Shown here: positions 28,543-37,888 of the stretch, one piece after another
How positions within the stretch are numbered: position 1 is the first letter of the stretch
Layout of the letters: every line of letters begins with the position of its first letter
Assembly (NCBI GenBank): GCA_021775255.1
Contig: JAJFIA010000001.1
Span: 536,790 to 600,789 of the forward strand
Length of the DNA stretch: 64,000 nt
Direction of reading: 5' to 3'
Source: Roseovarius sp.
GTDB taxonomy: Bacteria > Pseudomonadota > Alphaproteobacteria > Rhodobacterales > Rhodobacteraceae
Notes under the pieces: model-generated
Database searches by the model: none
What the model was told of the DNA's origin: nothing
What the model saw: only the letters and a program-made list of their open reading frames with translations
Program-made: the position numbers and the translations under genes

Positions 28543-29196
28543 TCAGAGTCTGGATTTACGCCAGCCCGCCGCCCGCGCTGCGCGCTCGGTGCAGAACCAG
28601 CGCTCGCCTTTGTCGCGGCTAATACCGGTTTTCCTGTAAAACCGCTGCCCCGGCAGGTGGTAAATCCTGGCACCCCGGTCAGAGATGTTTCCTTTGATCC
28701 GGCAATGCTTGTCCTCGGGCACCCGCCCGCTGATCCGTTCCAGCCGAAATTGCCCGGGCCGCATCATCCGCCCGGCATGCAGCCCACGCCGCGCGCGCGC
28801 CGCATGTTCCTCCTCCTCAACATACATCCTTGAGTATTTGCGATACGCCAATGCCAGCCCATCCGATACAAGTTGACGGCCAATGTCCTGCCCGCCCACC
28901 CGGCACACCGCAACAATCCGCCCGTAGGCGTCAACCGTCACCGCCTCACAGACCGCTTGTTGCCCCTGATACCGGGCCCGGACCTCCCGGCTCACCGCCG
29001 CCCCGCAAGCCCATGCAACCCCTTGTGCATTCTCACAGGTCTGATCACTTTCAACCGCATCAATCCCGTGCAGGCGTACACGTTTGCCGCCCACATCCAG
29101 CGTATCGCCGTCAATCACGGATATGACACCGCCAAACCCGGCCCATACCGGGGAGCAAAGGAACAGGAGAACAAGCGCTGAACAAATTCTTAACAT
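28543..29196 (-). CDS. Secreted thermonuclease-family (SNase) protein
   Basis: 217 residues from ATG 29196. Signal peptide 1-19 (cleavage after VWA). SNase domain about 20-145: VIDGDTLDVGGKRVRLHGID with metal-binding Asp and first Arg, Glu in AVE, and VDAYGRIVAVC with the second Arg. A C-terminal module (residues about 160-217) has HCRIKGNISDRGARIYHLPGQ and GERWFCTERAARAAGWR, a Cys pair-containing extension common in Rhodobacterales thermonucleases. Predicted periplasmic or secreted nuclease. Confidence 0.88.
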   Translation of the reverse strand: MLRICSALVLLFLCSPVWAGFGGVISVIDGDTLDVGGKRVRLHGIDAVESDQTCENAQGVAWACGAAVSREVRARYQGQQAVCEAVTVDAYGRIVAVCRVGGQDIGRQLVSDGLALAYRKYSRMYVEEEEHAARARRGLHAGRMMRPGQFRLERISGRVPEDKHCRIKGNISDRGARIYHLPGQRFYRKTGISRDKGERWFCTERAARAAGWRKSRL

Positions 29197-29250
29197 CAGG
29201 TAAATATCAGAGGGCCAGCCGCCAAATTCAACCCGGACTTTCAGGAAAGG

Positions 29251-30909
29251 TTAACGCTGCGCCTCGCGCCAGCGCGGGCTGATCCAGGCTTCGGCATTTT
29301 CCGGTGCCAATGGCTCACGGCCCAATACATGATCGGCAATCTTCTCGCCCACCAGGATCGACGGCGCGTTGATGTTGCCATTGGTAATGCTGGGAAAAAT
29401 GCTGCTATCCGCCACCCTCAGCGCCTCAACCCCGATCACCCGGCCCTGCGCATCGACCACCGCCTCAGGGTCCTCCCTGCGGCCCATCTTGCAGGTGCCG
29501 CAGGGGTGATAGGCGCTTTCGGCATGGTCGCGGATGAAATCATCCAGATCCGCATCACTTTGCACATCGGCCCCGGGCTGTATTTCATGCTTCACATAGG
29601 GCCTGAACGCCTCTTGCTGAAATATCTCACGGGTCAGGCGAATGCATTGCCGGAAATCCGTCCAGTCACTTTCCTCAGCCATGTAATTGAACCGGATGTC
29701 CGGCGCCTCCTCCGGATCGGCACTGCGCAATGTCACCGCCCCGCGCGAGGCGCTGCGCATCGGCCCGACATGGGCCTGAAACCCATGACCATCGGCCGCA
29801 ACCTTGCCGTCATACCGCACCGCGATGGGCAGGAAATGAAACTGAATGTCAGGATATTCCACGCCCTTGCGCGACCGGATGAAAGCACAGCTTTCAAACT
29901 GATTGCTGGCCCCCGGCCCATTGAGGCCCATCAGCCAGCGCGCACCCACATAGGCTTTGCCAAGTAAATTCCAGTATTTATAAAGGCTTACCGGCTGACT
30001 TGCGGCCATCTGCACATAAAGCTCAAGATGATCCTGCAAATTCCTGCCCACACCGGGGCGGTCCGCCACAACATCAATCCCGTGCTCAGACAGATGCGCG
30101 CCCGGCCCCACGCCCGACAACATCAAAAGCTTCGGCGAATTGATCGCCGAGGCGGCGATAATCACCTCAACGCGCGCGCGGATAATCTCTCGTTTCCCCT
30201 TAACCCGCGCCTCGACCGCAACCGCCCGGCCGTCTTCAATCACCACCCGGGTCACCAATCCGCGCAGCAGATTGCAATTTTTGTGCTTCAAAGCAGGCCG
30301 CAGATAGGCATTCGCCGCCGACCAGCGCCGCCCCTTCCAGACGGTCATCTCAAACGGCCCGAAGCCCTCCTGCTGCGCACCGTTGTAATCTTCGGTCAGC
30401 TCATAGCCCGCCTGCCCACCTGCTTCGACAAAGGCCCGCACCAAAGGGTTTTCCATCGTTCCGCGCGTGACATGCAGCGGGCCGTCCTTGCCGCGCCACG
30501 CCGGATCCCCGCCATGCCCCCCCGAATGCCAGTTTTCCATCCGCCTGAAATAGGGCAGAACATCGCAATATCCCCAGCCCTCAGCACCCTCATCGCGCCA
30601 CTGGTCAAAGTCACGGGCATGACCGCGCACATAAACCATGCCGTTGATCGAGGATGACCCGCCGATGACCCTGCCGCGCGGGCAGGCCATCTCCCGCCCC
30701 CCCAGATGCGGCTCGGGGGCGCTGCGATAGCCCCAGTCATAGCGCTTCATGTTCATCGGATAGCTCAATGCGCCGGGCATCTGAATGAACGGCCCGGCAT
30801 CACTGCCGCCATGCTCGATCACCAGAACGCTTTTCCCCGCCTCGGCCAAACGGTATGCCATGGCACAGCCGGCACTGCCCGCGCCAATGATCACATAATC
30901 AGCTTGCAT
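29251..30909 (-). CDS. betA: Choline dehydrogenase (GMC oxidoreductase)
   Basis: 552 residues from ATG 30909. FAD-binding GAGSAG at 8-13 with [23 protein letters not shown] signature 1 [18 protein letters not shown] (around 80-97); C-terminal active-site [11 protein letters not shown] and [14 protein letters not shown]. Length and motifs fit BetA, which oxidises choline to betaine aldehyde and on to glycine betaine. Last gene of betI-betC-gst-betA. No betB (betaine aldehyde dehydrogenase) is in the operon. A large hairpin separates it from gst. Confidence 0.9.
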   Translation of the reverse strand: MQADYVIIGAGSAGCAMAYRLAEAGKSVLVIEHGGSDAGPFIQMPGALSYPMNMKRYDWGYRSAPEPHLGGREMACPRGRVIGGSSSINGMVYVRGHARDFDQWRDEGAEGWGYCDVLPYFRRMENWHSGGHGGDPAWRGKDGPLHVTRGTMENPLVRAFVEAGGQAGYELTEDYNGAQQEGFGPFEMTVWKGRRWSAANAYLRPALKHKNCNLLRGLVTRVVIEDGRAVAVEARVKGKREIIRARVEVIIAASAINSPKLLMLSGVGPGAHLSEHGIDVVADRPGVGRNLQDHLELYVQMAASQPVSLYKYWNLLGKAYVGARWLMGLNGPGASNQFESCAFIRSRKGVEYPDIQFHFLPIAVRYDGKVAADGHGFQAHVGPMRSASRGAVTLRSADPEEAPDIRFNYMAEESDWTDFRQCIRLTREIFQQEAFRPYVKHEIQPGADVQSDADLDDFIRDHAESAYHPCGTCKMGRREDPEAVVDAQGRVIGVEALRVADSSIFPSITNGNINAPSILVGEKIADHVLGREPLAPENAEAWISPRWREAQR

Positions 30910-30929
30910 AAGAACCCCAATTCAGAACC

Positions 30930-30984
30930 GCCGCCGCATTGGCGCGACGGGGAGCGCGGGTGGGCGGCGCGCCAATGCGGCGGC
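30930..30984. repeat. Perfect 17-bp inverted repeat between gst and betA
   Basis: Left arm GCCGCCGCATTGGCGCG (30930-30946) and its exact complement (30968-30984) flank a 21-base G-rich loop. On the mRNA it forms a very stable hairpin 20 bases before betA. It may act as a processing or attenuation site or be a dispersed palindromic element. No U tract follows. Confidence 0.7.
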
Positions 30985-30998
30985 ACGCCACAGGAGAA

Positions 30999-31640
30999 TC
31001 AGATCGTGTCACGCAGCACCTCATAAGAAATCATCACCGCTTTGCGGTAGGCCGGGCGCTTGGTCAGTCGCTCATAGTAGGCCCGCAGCGCCGGAAATTC
31101 GCGGCGCTCAATCTCGATATCGAAATACCGGTACAACACATGCCCCAGCATGATATCTGCGAGGTTCAAAACATCACCGCATAAATATGCATGCTGCTGC
31201 AGCTGTGTCTCGGCAATCGCCAGATGGTACTCCAACTTATCCACCGCCTTGCGAATGGCCTGCACATTCCAGCGCTCTCGTGGCGTGCGTACAACCTGCC
31301 AGAACACCGGCCCGGTAAAACCTTCTGCCACATCATGCTTGGCCCATTCCGCCCACATATCCACCTCGGCCCGTTTCAACGGTTCACTTGGCCAAAACCC
31401 ATCATCGCCGTGAACATTTGCCAGATAACGCAGGATCGCCGAGGTCTCAAACAGCGCTTCATCGCCCATCTGCATCACTGGAATTTTCCCATGTGGGTTC
31501 AACGCCAGAAACTCGGACGTATCCAGCCCGCCAAAATTTTCGCCAAAGTCCAGCCGCTTATACTCCAGCCCCAGCTCTTCCAGCCCCCAGATCACCGCCT
31601 GCACATTGGATGAAGTCGCGCGTCCCAAAACCCGCAGCAT
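30999..31640 (-). CDS. Glutathione S-transferase family protein
   Basis: 213 residues from ATG 31640, whose A is the last base of the betC TGA; longer in-frame starts lie inside betC. Thioredoxin-like N-domain (LRVLGRATSSNVQAVIWGLEELG; S10/S11 region where GSH is activated, NPHGKIPVM cis-Pro loop, FETSAILRYLA) and all-helical C-domain (LADIMLGHVLYRYF). It is a cytosolic GST of the YfcG/Ure2-like type by appearance. It occupies the place often held by betB in bet operons; whether it acts on a choline-derived compound is unknown. Confidence 0.85.
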   Translation of the reverse strand: MLRVLGRATSSNVQAVIWGLEELGLEYKRLDFGENFGGLDTSEFLALNPHGKIPVMQMGDEALFETSAILRYLANVHGDDGFWPSEPLKRAEVDMWAEWAKHDVAEGFTGPVFWQVVRTPRERWNVQAIRKAVDKLEYHLAIAETQLQQHAYLCGDVLNLADIMLGHVLYRYFDIEIERREFPALRAYYERLTKRPAYRKAVMISYEVLRDTI

Positions 31641-33148
31641 CACTCCCCCCTCGGAAAGCGCTGGCTTTCTTCCACGTTGTTCAAATCCATATGGTTGCGC
31701 ATGTAGCGCTCTGACGCCTTTTGCAGCGGCTGATAATCCCACGGGTAATAGCCGCCCTTTCTGAGCGCCTCATAGACAACCCAGCGCCGCGCCTGGCTGC
31801 TGCGTACCTCGGCGTCAAACGCCGCCAGATCCCAGCGCGCCTCGCATTTTGCCTGTAGCTGCGCCAGCGTCCCGGCATGTTCCGGCACCATCGCCAGATT
31901 GACCAATTCATGCGGGTCCGCTTCCAGATCAAACAGTTGATCGGGGTCAAGCGTGCAGCGGTTGAACTTCCATTTGCCATAACGCAGGCTGACCAGCGGC
32001 GCATATGAGGCCTCGGCGGCATATTCCATCGCCACCGGGTTCAGGCGCGCGCCCCCCTGCCCCAGATGGACAAGGCTTTCGCCCCCGACCCAGGGGGCCA
32101 CCTCCGCCATATCCGCGCCCGCCAGATCACACAGCGTCGGGCACACATCCAATGTGCTGACCGGCGCGTCCACTTTCCCCGGCTGCATTCCCAGGGCCGC
32201 AATCATCAAAGGCACCCGCGACGCGCCCTCATAAAACGACATCTTGAACCAAAGCCCGCGCTCGCCCAGCATATCGCCGTGATCCGATACAAACACAATG
32301 ATGGCTTCCTGCCGGGTGGTCTCCAGCGCCTCCATCACCTCACCTATCTTGTCATCTAGATAGCTGATATTGGCAAAATACGCCCGCCGCGCCCGGCGGA
32401 TATCCTCGTCCGATATGTCAAACGAGCGCCAGTCATTGGCGTCAAAAATCCGCTTGGAATGGGCGTCGTGATCTTCATAGGCCATGGCCGGGATCTGCGG
32501 CAAAAGATGGGCGCAATCCTCGTATAAATCCCAGTATTTCCTGCGCGCCACATAAGGATCATGCGGGTGGGTAAAACTGACGGTCAGGCACCAGGGCCGC
32601 GCATCGTGCCCCCGCGCCAGATCATAGACCTTGGCCCGCGCATGATGCGCCACCTCATCATCATATTCCATCTGATTGCTGATCTCGGCCACGCCCGCGC
32701 CGGTCACCGAGCCCAGATTATGATACCACCATTCGATCCGCTCGCCGGGCTTGCGATAATCCGGGGTCCAGCCGAAATCAGCCGGGTAAATATCGGTGGT
32801 CAGGCGCTCTTCAAAGCCGTGCAACTGATCAGGCCCGACAAAATGCATCTTGCCACTGAGGCAGGTCTGATAGCCCGCACGGCGCAGATGATGCGCATAG
32901 GTCGGGATGTCTGCGGCAAATTCAGCGGCATTGTCATAAACCCGGCTTTGCGACGGCAGTAGCCCCGACATGAAACTTGCCCGCCCCGGCGCGCAAAGCG
33001 GCGAGGCGGTGTAGGTAGTTGAAAACCGGGTCGAACGCGCCGCCAGCCGTTTGAGGTTCGGTGCATGAAGCCATTTCGCCGGGCCATCGGGGAACAACGT
33101 GCCATTAAGCTGATCCACCATGAATATCAATATGTTAGGCGCGCTCAT
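31640..33148 (-). CDS. betC: Choline-sulfatase
   Basis: 502 residues from ATG 33148, overlapping the betI stop by 4 bp (ATGA). Type I sulfatase with metal-binding D12, catalytic C52 in SPLCAPGRASFMSG (CxPxR, converted to formylglycine), and further metal site VSDHGDMLGERG. The C-terminal EVRSSQARRWVVYEALRKGGYYPWDYQP is typical of choline-sulfatases. Hydrolyses choline-O-sulfate to choline and sulfate, feeding BetA. No signal peptide, so cytosolic. Confidence 0.92.
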   Translation of the reverse strand: MSAPNILIFMVDQLNGTLFPDGPAKWLHAPNLKRLAARSTRFSTTYTASPLCAPGRASFMSGLLPSQSRVYDNAAEFAADIPTYAHHLRRAGYQTCLSGKMHFVGPDQLHGFEERLTTDIYPADFGWTPDYRKPGERIEWWYHNLGSVTGAGVAEISNQMEYDDEVAHHARAKVYDLARGHDARPWCLTVSFTHPHDPYVARRKYWDLYEDCAHLLPQIPAMAYEDHDAHSKRIFDANDWRSFDISDEDIRRARRAYFANISYLDDKIGEVMEALETTRQEAIIVFVSDHGDMLGERGLWFKMSFYEGASRVPLMIAALGMQPGKVDAPVSTLDVCPTLCDLAGADMAEVAPWVGGESLVHLGQGGARLNPVAMEYAAEASYAPLVSLRYGKWKFNRCTLDPDQLFDLEADPHELVNLAMVPEHAGTLAQLQAKCEARWDLAAFDAEVRSSQARRWVVYEALRKGGYYPWDYQPLQKASERYMRNHMDLNNVEESQRFPRGE

Positions 33149-33732
33149 TCGCGTATGTCCACACCCAGGCTATGATCCAGATAATGCAGTAATACACCCA
33201 CCGCCGCGCCCGGTGACATCAAGTCCAGGCGCAGGGCCTGCCGGATATAAAGCCCGTCAATCATCGCTGCCAGGCCACGGGTCAGGATAAGCGCTTCATC
33301 CCCTGCAATCTGGCGAAAGGCATGATGCAGGTTTGAGCGCAGCCGGTTCTGGTAAATATGCAAAAGCCGCCGGGCATCCTCGGATTTTTGCGCCTGAACA
33401 TAGAAATTCAACCACGCCGAAACCATCTCGGGCCGGAATTGCGCCACGCCGAAACTGGCGCGAATGATCGCTTCGATCCTGTCACGCGGGGATTTCGCCA
33501 TCGCCAACGCGCCGCGCACCTCGGCGCCGTATAATGTCAGGATATGGCGCATGGCAGCGGCAAACATCTGCTCTTTCGAGCCGAAATAATGATGCGCCAG
33601 CCCGCTCGACATGCCCGCACGTTTGGCAATCTGGCTCACGGTGACATCCAGCGTGCCGCGCTCACCTATTTCCGAAATCGTGGCCTCAACCAGTGCCGAA
33701 CGGCGGATTGGCTCCATTCCCAGTTTTGGCAT
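33145..33732 (-). CDS. betI: BetI, TetR-type repressor of choline genes
   Basis: 195 residues from ATG 33732, with GGGAG eight bases upstream; a longer in-frame start (33759) lacks one. N-terminal TetR helix-turn-helix VSQIAKRAGMSSGLAHHYFGSKEQM (about residues 30-55), BetI-type C-domain with PEMVSAWLNFYVQAQ. Family members repress bet genes until choline binds. First gene of the operon; a palindrome at 33779-33792 upstream is a likely operator. Confidence 0.9.
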   Translation of the reverse strand: MPKLGMEPIRRSALVEATISEIGERGTLDVTVSQIAKRAGMSSGLAHHYFGSKEQMFAAAMRHILTLYGAEVRGALAMAKSPRDRIEAIIRASFGVAQFRPEMVSAWLNFYVQAQKSEDARRLLHIYQNRLRSNLHHAFRQIAGDEALILTRGLAAMIDGLYIRQALRLDLMSPGAAVGVLLHYLDHSLGVDIRE

Positions 33733-33778
33733 GTTTGGAACTCCCGGATTGAATACCAAACCGGTCTAATTATGTTTA

Positions 33779-33792
33779 ATTGACTCGTCAAT
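33779..33792. promoter_or_regulatory. betI: Candidate BetI operator
   Basis: ATTGACTCGTCAAT is a palindrome with 6-bp arms and a 2-bp centre, 47 bp upstream of betI, in an AT-rich stretch with a possible minus-strand -10 (CATAAT, 33769-33774). It resembles the ATTGxACGTxCAAT-type E. coli BetI site, so autorepression is likely. Confidence 0.5.
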
Positions 33793-33808
33793 CAATAAAG
33801 ATGCGGCC

Positions 33809-34594
33809 CTACCAGCGCCCGGTCGCCGCCCGCGCCATCAGGCGCAACCGGCTCAGGGCCGGGGCGATATCGAGGCGGCCCTCAGACACCCGCGCCGGAT
33901 CATGCCGGGCCCGCCTCAAAATGGTCGCCGTCTGCCAGAGCGGCAACAGCGCAGGCCGGGCTGAGGCTGTCACATTACCCCGATTGTTCCGCGCGCGGCG
34001 CAATCTTTCCAAGCCCTGCCCGGCCATGGCCTGCACCGCCTCTGCCCGTCCATCCAGCAGCGGCACCCGCCCGGCATGTTCCAGCGCCGGCACCGCCCGC
34101 AGCCAGCCCGCAAGCCCATGGGCATAGCCCGCATCCAATAATGTTGCCGTATCCACACGGCCCAATACGCGCGCCGCGACCAGCATCAGATGCCCCGCCG
34201 TGTGCTCAAGATACCGATTGAAATGCGCAGCATCTTCAAACGGATCGCGGGTTATATCCCAGCGCCGCGCCACGATCAGTTGATCCAGCAAATCAGCCCC
34301 TTGCGCATCGAGTATCCTGGCCAAGGGCGTCACCACCTCATGCCGCCGGACGGTTCCGCCTTGACGGATTTCAGCCAGCGCATCGCGCCACCATTGCAGG
34401 CGCATCTCGGCAATCATCGGCTCGGCTGTCACCCACGGCGCGCGGGCCACTTCGACATTGAAGGCATAGATCGGAAACAATATTTTCCGCGCGTCCACCG
34501 GGGATGCCATCGCCGCCATGAACCGCTCAGGATCGCCCCGCCGCACCAGATCGGCGCAGGCGTTCAGATTGTCGTTCAGGCCCTCACTGCTCAC
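33809..34594 (-). CDS. Squalene/phytoene synthase-like protein (NDUFAF6-like)
   Basis: 261 residues from GTG 34594, overlapping the cimA stop. Trans-isoprenyl diphosphate synthase fold: FPIYAFNVEVARAPW, EMRLQWWRDALAEI and HTAGHLMLVAARVLG correspond to family helices. The two Asp-rich DxxxD substrate motifs are not intact in what I see, which fits the non-enzymatic NDUFAF6-type branch linked to complex I assembly rather than carotenoid or hopanoid synthesis. Function tentative. Confidence 0.75.
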   Translation of the reverse strand: MSSEGLNDNLNACADLVRRGDPERFMAAMASPVDARKILFPIYAFNVEVARAPWVTAEPMIAEMRLQWWRDALAEIRQGGTVRRHEVVTPLARILDAQGADLLDQLIVARRWDITRDPFEDAAHFNRYLEHTAGHLMLVAARVLGRVDTATLLDAGYAHGLAGWLRAVPALEHAGRVPLLDGRAEAVQAMAGQGLERLRRARNNRGNVTASARPALLPLWQTATILRRARHDPARVSEGRLDIAPALSRLRLMARAATGRW

Positions 34595-36194
34595 GCAGCA
34601 ACTTCCAGTTTATCGCATCCAGCAGCGCCTCGAATGACGCATCCACGATGTTCGGGCTGACCCCCACGGTTGACCACCTGCGCCCCTGCGCATCCTCGCT
34701 GTCGATGATCACGCGGGTAACCGCCTCGGTGCCGCCTTGGGTGATACGCACCTTGAAATCCACCAGCCGCATATCAGCGATCTTATCCTGATACGCGCCC
34801 AGATCCTTGGCCAAAGCCGTGGCCAGCGCATTCACCGGGCCGCGATCTGTGCCATCCTCATCCATCGACTCTGAGACCGACAGCTTCTTCTCGCCATCAA
34901 TCTTGACCACCACAACCGCCTCGGACAGCGAGATCGTTTTGTTGTATTTGTTCTTGCGCCGTTCCACCGTGACCTTATAGCGCTTGACCTCGAAAAATAC
35001 CGGCATCAGCCCCAGCTCGGCCCGCGCCAGCAACTCGAATGAGGCCTGCGCGCTGTCATAGGTATAGCCCTGATCCTCGCGCTCCTTGATCTGATCCAGA
35101 ATATGCGGCAGCGCCGGATTGCCTTTGTCCACCTCCAGCCCGGCCTCGGCCAGACGGCGGCGCAGGTTGGATTGCCCCGCCTGATTTGACATCGGAATGA
35201 TGCGGGCATTGCCGACGGTTTCAGGCTCGATATGCTCATAGGTGCTCGGATCTTTGAGGATGGCGCTGGCATGCAGCCCCGCCTTATGGGCAAAGGCCGA
35301 CGCCCCCACATAGGCCGCCTGCCGCATCGGCACCCGGTTGAGAATATCATCGAGCTGACGGCTGACATGGGTCAGGCCTTGCAGCGCCTCCATGCTGATC
35401 CCGGTCTCAAACCGGCTGGCATAGGGCTGTTTCAACAAGAGCGTCGGGATCAGCGTGATCAGATTGGCATTGCCACAACGCTCGCCCAGCCCATTAAGAG
35501 TGCCCTGCACCTGCCGCGCGCCCGCGTCAATCCCTGCCAATGACCCGGCCACGGCATTCTCGGTGTCATTATGGGTGTGAATGCCCAGATGATCGCCGGG
35601 AATGCCCGCTTCGATCACCTTGGTCATGATCTCGCCAATCTCATGCGGCAGGGTGCCGCCATTGGTATCACACAGCACAACCCAGCGCGCACCCGCGTCA
35701 TAAGCGGCCTTCACCGTCTCCAGCGCATATTCCGGATCGGATTTGTACCCGTCAAAGAAATGCTCGGCATCAAACAGCGCTTCGCGGCCCTGCGCCACGA
35801 TATAGGCGATGGATTTGGCGATGTTTTCGGTGTTCTCAGCCTTGGAAATCCCCAGCGCTGTGCTGACATGAAAGTCGTGGCTTTTGCCCACCAGACACAC
35901 GGCCCCCGTGCCCGCATTCATCACCATCGCCAGCACATCGTCATTCTCGGCCGAGCGCCCCGCGCGTTTGGTCATGCCAAAGGCGGTCATTTTGGCTTTG
36001 GTCTTGGGCGCGGCCTCGAAAAACGCACTGTCGGTGGGGTTCGCCCCCGGCCAGCCGCCTTCGATATAATCCACCCCCAACTGATCCAGCGTCTTGGCGA
36101 TCTGCATCTTTTCCCCGGTCGAGAACTGCACGCCCTGCGTCTGCTGCCCATCGCGCAGGGTGGTGTCATAGATATAAAGCCGCTCGCGTGTCAT
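34584..36194 (-). CDS. cimA: Citramalate synthase
   Basis: 536 residues from ATG 36194, with CGAGGTG upstream; an upstream in-frame extension would read through a GC-rich palindrome and is rejected. DRE-TIM metallolyase: IYDTTLRDGQQTQGVQF at 7-23, HTHNDTENAVA metal site, GTLNGLGERCGNANL, and a C-terminal regulatory domain (about 390-530). Length of about 530 residues and the TQGVQF variant match CimA (condensing acetyl-CoA and pyruvate to citramalate for isoleucine) rather than 2-isopropylmalate synthase or homocitrate synthase. Confidence 0.88.
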   Translation of the reverse strand: MTRERLYIYDTTLRDGQQTQGVQFSTGEKMQIAKTLDQLGVDYIEGGWPGANPTDSAFFEAAPKTKAKMTAFGMTKRAGRSAENDDVLAMVMNAGTGAVCLVGKSHDFHVSTALGISKAENTENIAKSIAYIVAQGREALFDAEHFFDGYKSDPEYALETVKAAYDAGARWVVLCDTNGGTLPHEIGEIMTKVIEAGIPGDHLGIHTHNDTENAVAGSLAGIDAGARQVQGTLNGLGERCGNANLITLIPTLLLKQPYASRFETGISMEALQGLTHVSRQLDDILNRVPMRQAAYVGASAFAHKAGLHASAILKDPSTYEHIEPETVGNARIIPMSNQAGQSNLRRRLAEAGLEVDKGNPALPHILDQIKEREDQGYTYDSAQASFELLARAELGLMPVFFEVKRYKVTVERRKNKYNKTISLSEAVVVVKIDGEKKLSVSESMDEDGTDRGPVNALATALAKDLGAYQDKIADMRLVDFKVRITQGGTEAVTRVIIDSEDAQGRRWSTVGVSPNIVDASFEALLDAINWKLLREQ

Positions 36195-36218
36195 GGGCAC
36201 ACCTCGCCCGGCACCGCC

Positions 36219-36281
36219 GGGCAGCGCCCGACCGCCCCCATGGGCGGGCGCTTCACGCCCACCCGCAGCCGGGCGCTGCCC
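36219..36281. repeat. GC-rich palindromic element between cysS and cimA
   Basis: GGGCAGCGCCCG (36219-36230) and its exact complement (36270-36281) enclose a second small hairpin (CCGCCC ... GGGCGG, about 36232-36246). The 63-bp nested palindrome lies just 25 bp upstream of the cimA start, so it would be in the cimA leader. It resembles short dispersed palindromes common in Rhodobacterales. Confidence 0.6.
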
Positions 36282-36330
36282 TCTGTTGTGATGTTGCTTT
36301 GCCAATCCGCGCATGAAATCTGGAAAATTC

Positions 36331-37716
36331 TCATAACATTTCCTCCAATTTCGACGCATCAAAATCCGGCGTGAATTTCCAATGCGACACGTCCCCCACT
36401 GTATTTATTTCAATACCAGCACGAACCAAACCAGCCCTTAGTTGGTCAGCACGTTCATAATCTTTATTTTTTCGAGAATCATCCAAATCAGACACAATAA
36501 AATTAACCGATGTGCCATAACTTAAAGCCGGTTGTTTCGGCATTGCCCATTCACCGTTGAAACCCAAGGCACGCATCGTTGGCGATAAATCCTCAAAATT
36601 TAACGACTGGCGCATTTCGTGAAGCGCAGCAATTGCCTTGGGCACATTAAGATCATCGCAAAGAGCATCTAACACTGGCTTGGCAATTCTCTCATCGGTC
36701 CCGGTCATGAACTCGGGATCAATTTCATAGAATGATGCAAGCTCGCGTTTTGCCTCTGATAAGCCATGTTTTGTCCAGTCAATGGGTCGCCGATAATGGG
36801 TTTTTAACAGCATCCACCGGATCACCTCACCCGGAACAGGCGGCTGGCCATCATGGCCATCCAGCAAATCGCGCACCGTAAAGAAATTACCCAGGGATTT
36901 GGACATCTTCTTGCCCTCGACCTGCAGCATCTCGTTATGCATCCAGACCCGCGCGAAATCGCCCTTGGGGTGCACGCACGCGCTTTGTGCGATCTCGTTT
37001 TCATGATGCGGGAACATCAGGTCATTACCGCCGCCATGAATATCAAACGATTCCCCCAGCAATTCATAAGCCATCGCCGAGCATTCAATATGCCAGCCCG
37101 GACGCCCGCGCCCCCATGGCGAGGGCCATCCAGGCAGATCCGCACCTGAAGGCTTCCACAAGACAAAATCCATCGGGTCTTCCTTGAAGGGGGCAACCTC
37201 GACCCTTGCACCGGCGATCATGTCATCCACTGAGCGGCCCGACAGCTTGCCATATTCCTTGTAGCTGCGCACCCGAAAGAGAACATGACCCTCTTTCTCA
37301 TATGCATGCCCGCCTGCGATCAGCGCCTCGATCATCACCACCATCTGCGGGATATACCCGGTGGCGCGCGGCATGGCATTGGGCTCTAATGCCCCCAACG
37401 CACCCATATCCTGTAAAAACCACTCTATCGTCTCATCAGTGATTGCGCCGATCTCGCGGCCACTTTCAGCCGCCCGCGCGTTGATCTTGTCATCCACGTC
37501 CGTAAAATTGCGCACATAAGTCACATGATCCGGCCCGTATACATGCCGCAGCAAGCGGTAGAGCACATCAAACACCACCACCGGCCGGGCATTGCCCAGA
37601 TGCGCCCGGTCATAGACCGTGGGGCCGCAGACATACATCCGCACATCGTTTTCATCCAAAGGCTCAAACGGCTTTTTTCTGCGGGTCTTGGTGTTGTGCA
37701 GTTGAATCGTCGTCAT
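36331..37716 (-). CDS. cysS: Cysteinyl-tRNA synthetase
   Basis: 461 residues from ATG 37716. Class I synthetase: HLGNAR (39-44, HIGH motif), Zn ligands C30, C212, H237, E241, and KKMSKSLGN (269-277). The C-terminal anticodon-binding part is complete. Odd point: bases about 36331-36800 (the last roughly 155 codons) are visibly AT-richer and use different codons from the 5' two thirds and from both neighbours, suggesting the 3' part was replaced by recombination from a related but lower-GC donor. Confidence 0.93.
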   Translation of the reverse strand: MTTIQLHNTKTRRKKPFEPLDENDVRMYVCGPTVYDRAHLGNARPVVVFDVLYRLLRHVYGPDHVTYVRNFTDVDDKINARAAESGREIGAITDETIEWFLQDMGALGALEPNAMPRATGYIPQMVVMIEALIAGGHAYEKEGHVLFRVRSYKEYGKLSGRSVDDMIAGARVEVAPFKEDPMDFVLWKPSGADLPGWPSPWGRGRPGWHIECSAMAYELLGESFDIHGGGNDLMFPHHENEIAQSACVHPKGDFARVWMHNEMLQVEGKKMSKSLGNFFTVRDLLDGHDGQPPVPGEVIRWMLLKTHYRRPIDWTKHGLSEAKRELASFYEIDPEFMTGTDERIAKPVLDALCDDLNVPKAIAALHEMRQSLNFEDLSPTMRALGFNGEWAMPKQPALSYGTSVNFIVSDLDDSRKNKDYERADQLRAGLVRAGIEINTVGDVSHWKFTPDFDASKLEEML

Positions 37717-37888
37717 AATATCCTCACACGCCTATCGCGGCGGGCTTAGCAAGTTCGATCCAGATTTAGAATGAAAAAAGCCGCCCGCCTGAGAAATCTC
37801 AGCAGGTAATAATGCAAATAATGCAGATTATGCAGCTTGGGCTTTTCATGACCCGCACCTTACCCCCGGTGCCGCCCGCTGGCAAGCC

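Noticed and set aside
35571..36374. 267-codon plus-strand frame opposite cimA
   Set aside because: Antisense shadow of cimA; no plausible protein family and no ribosome site.
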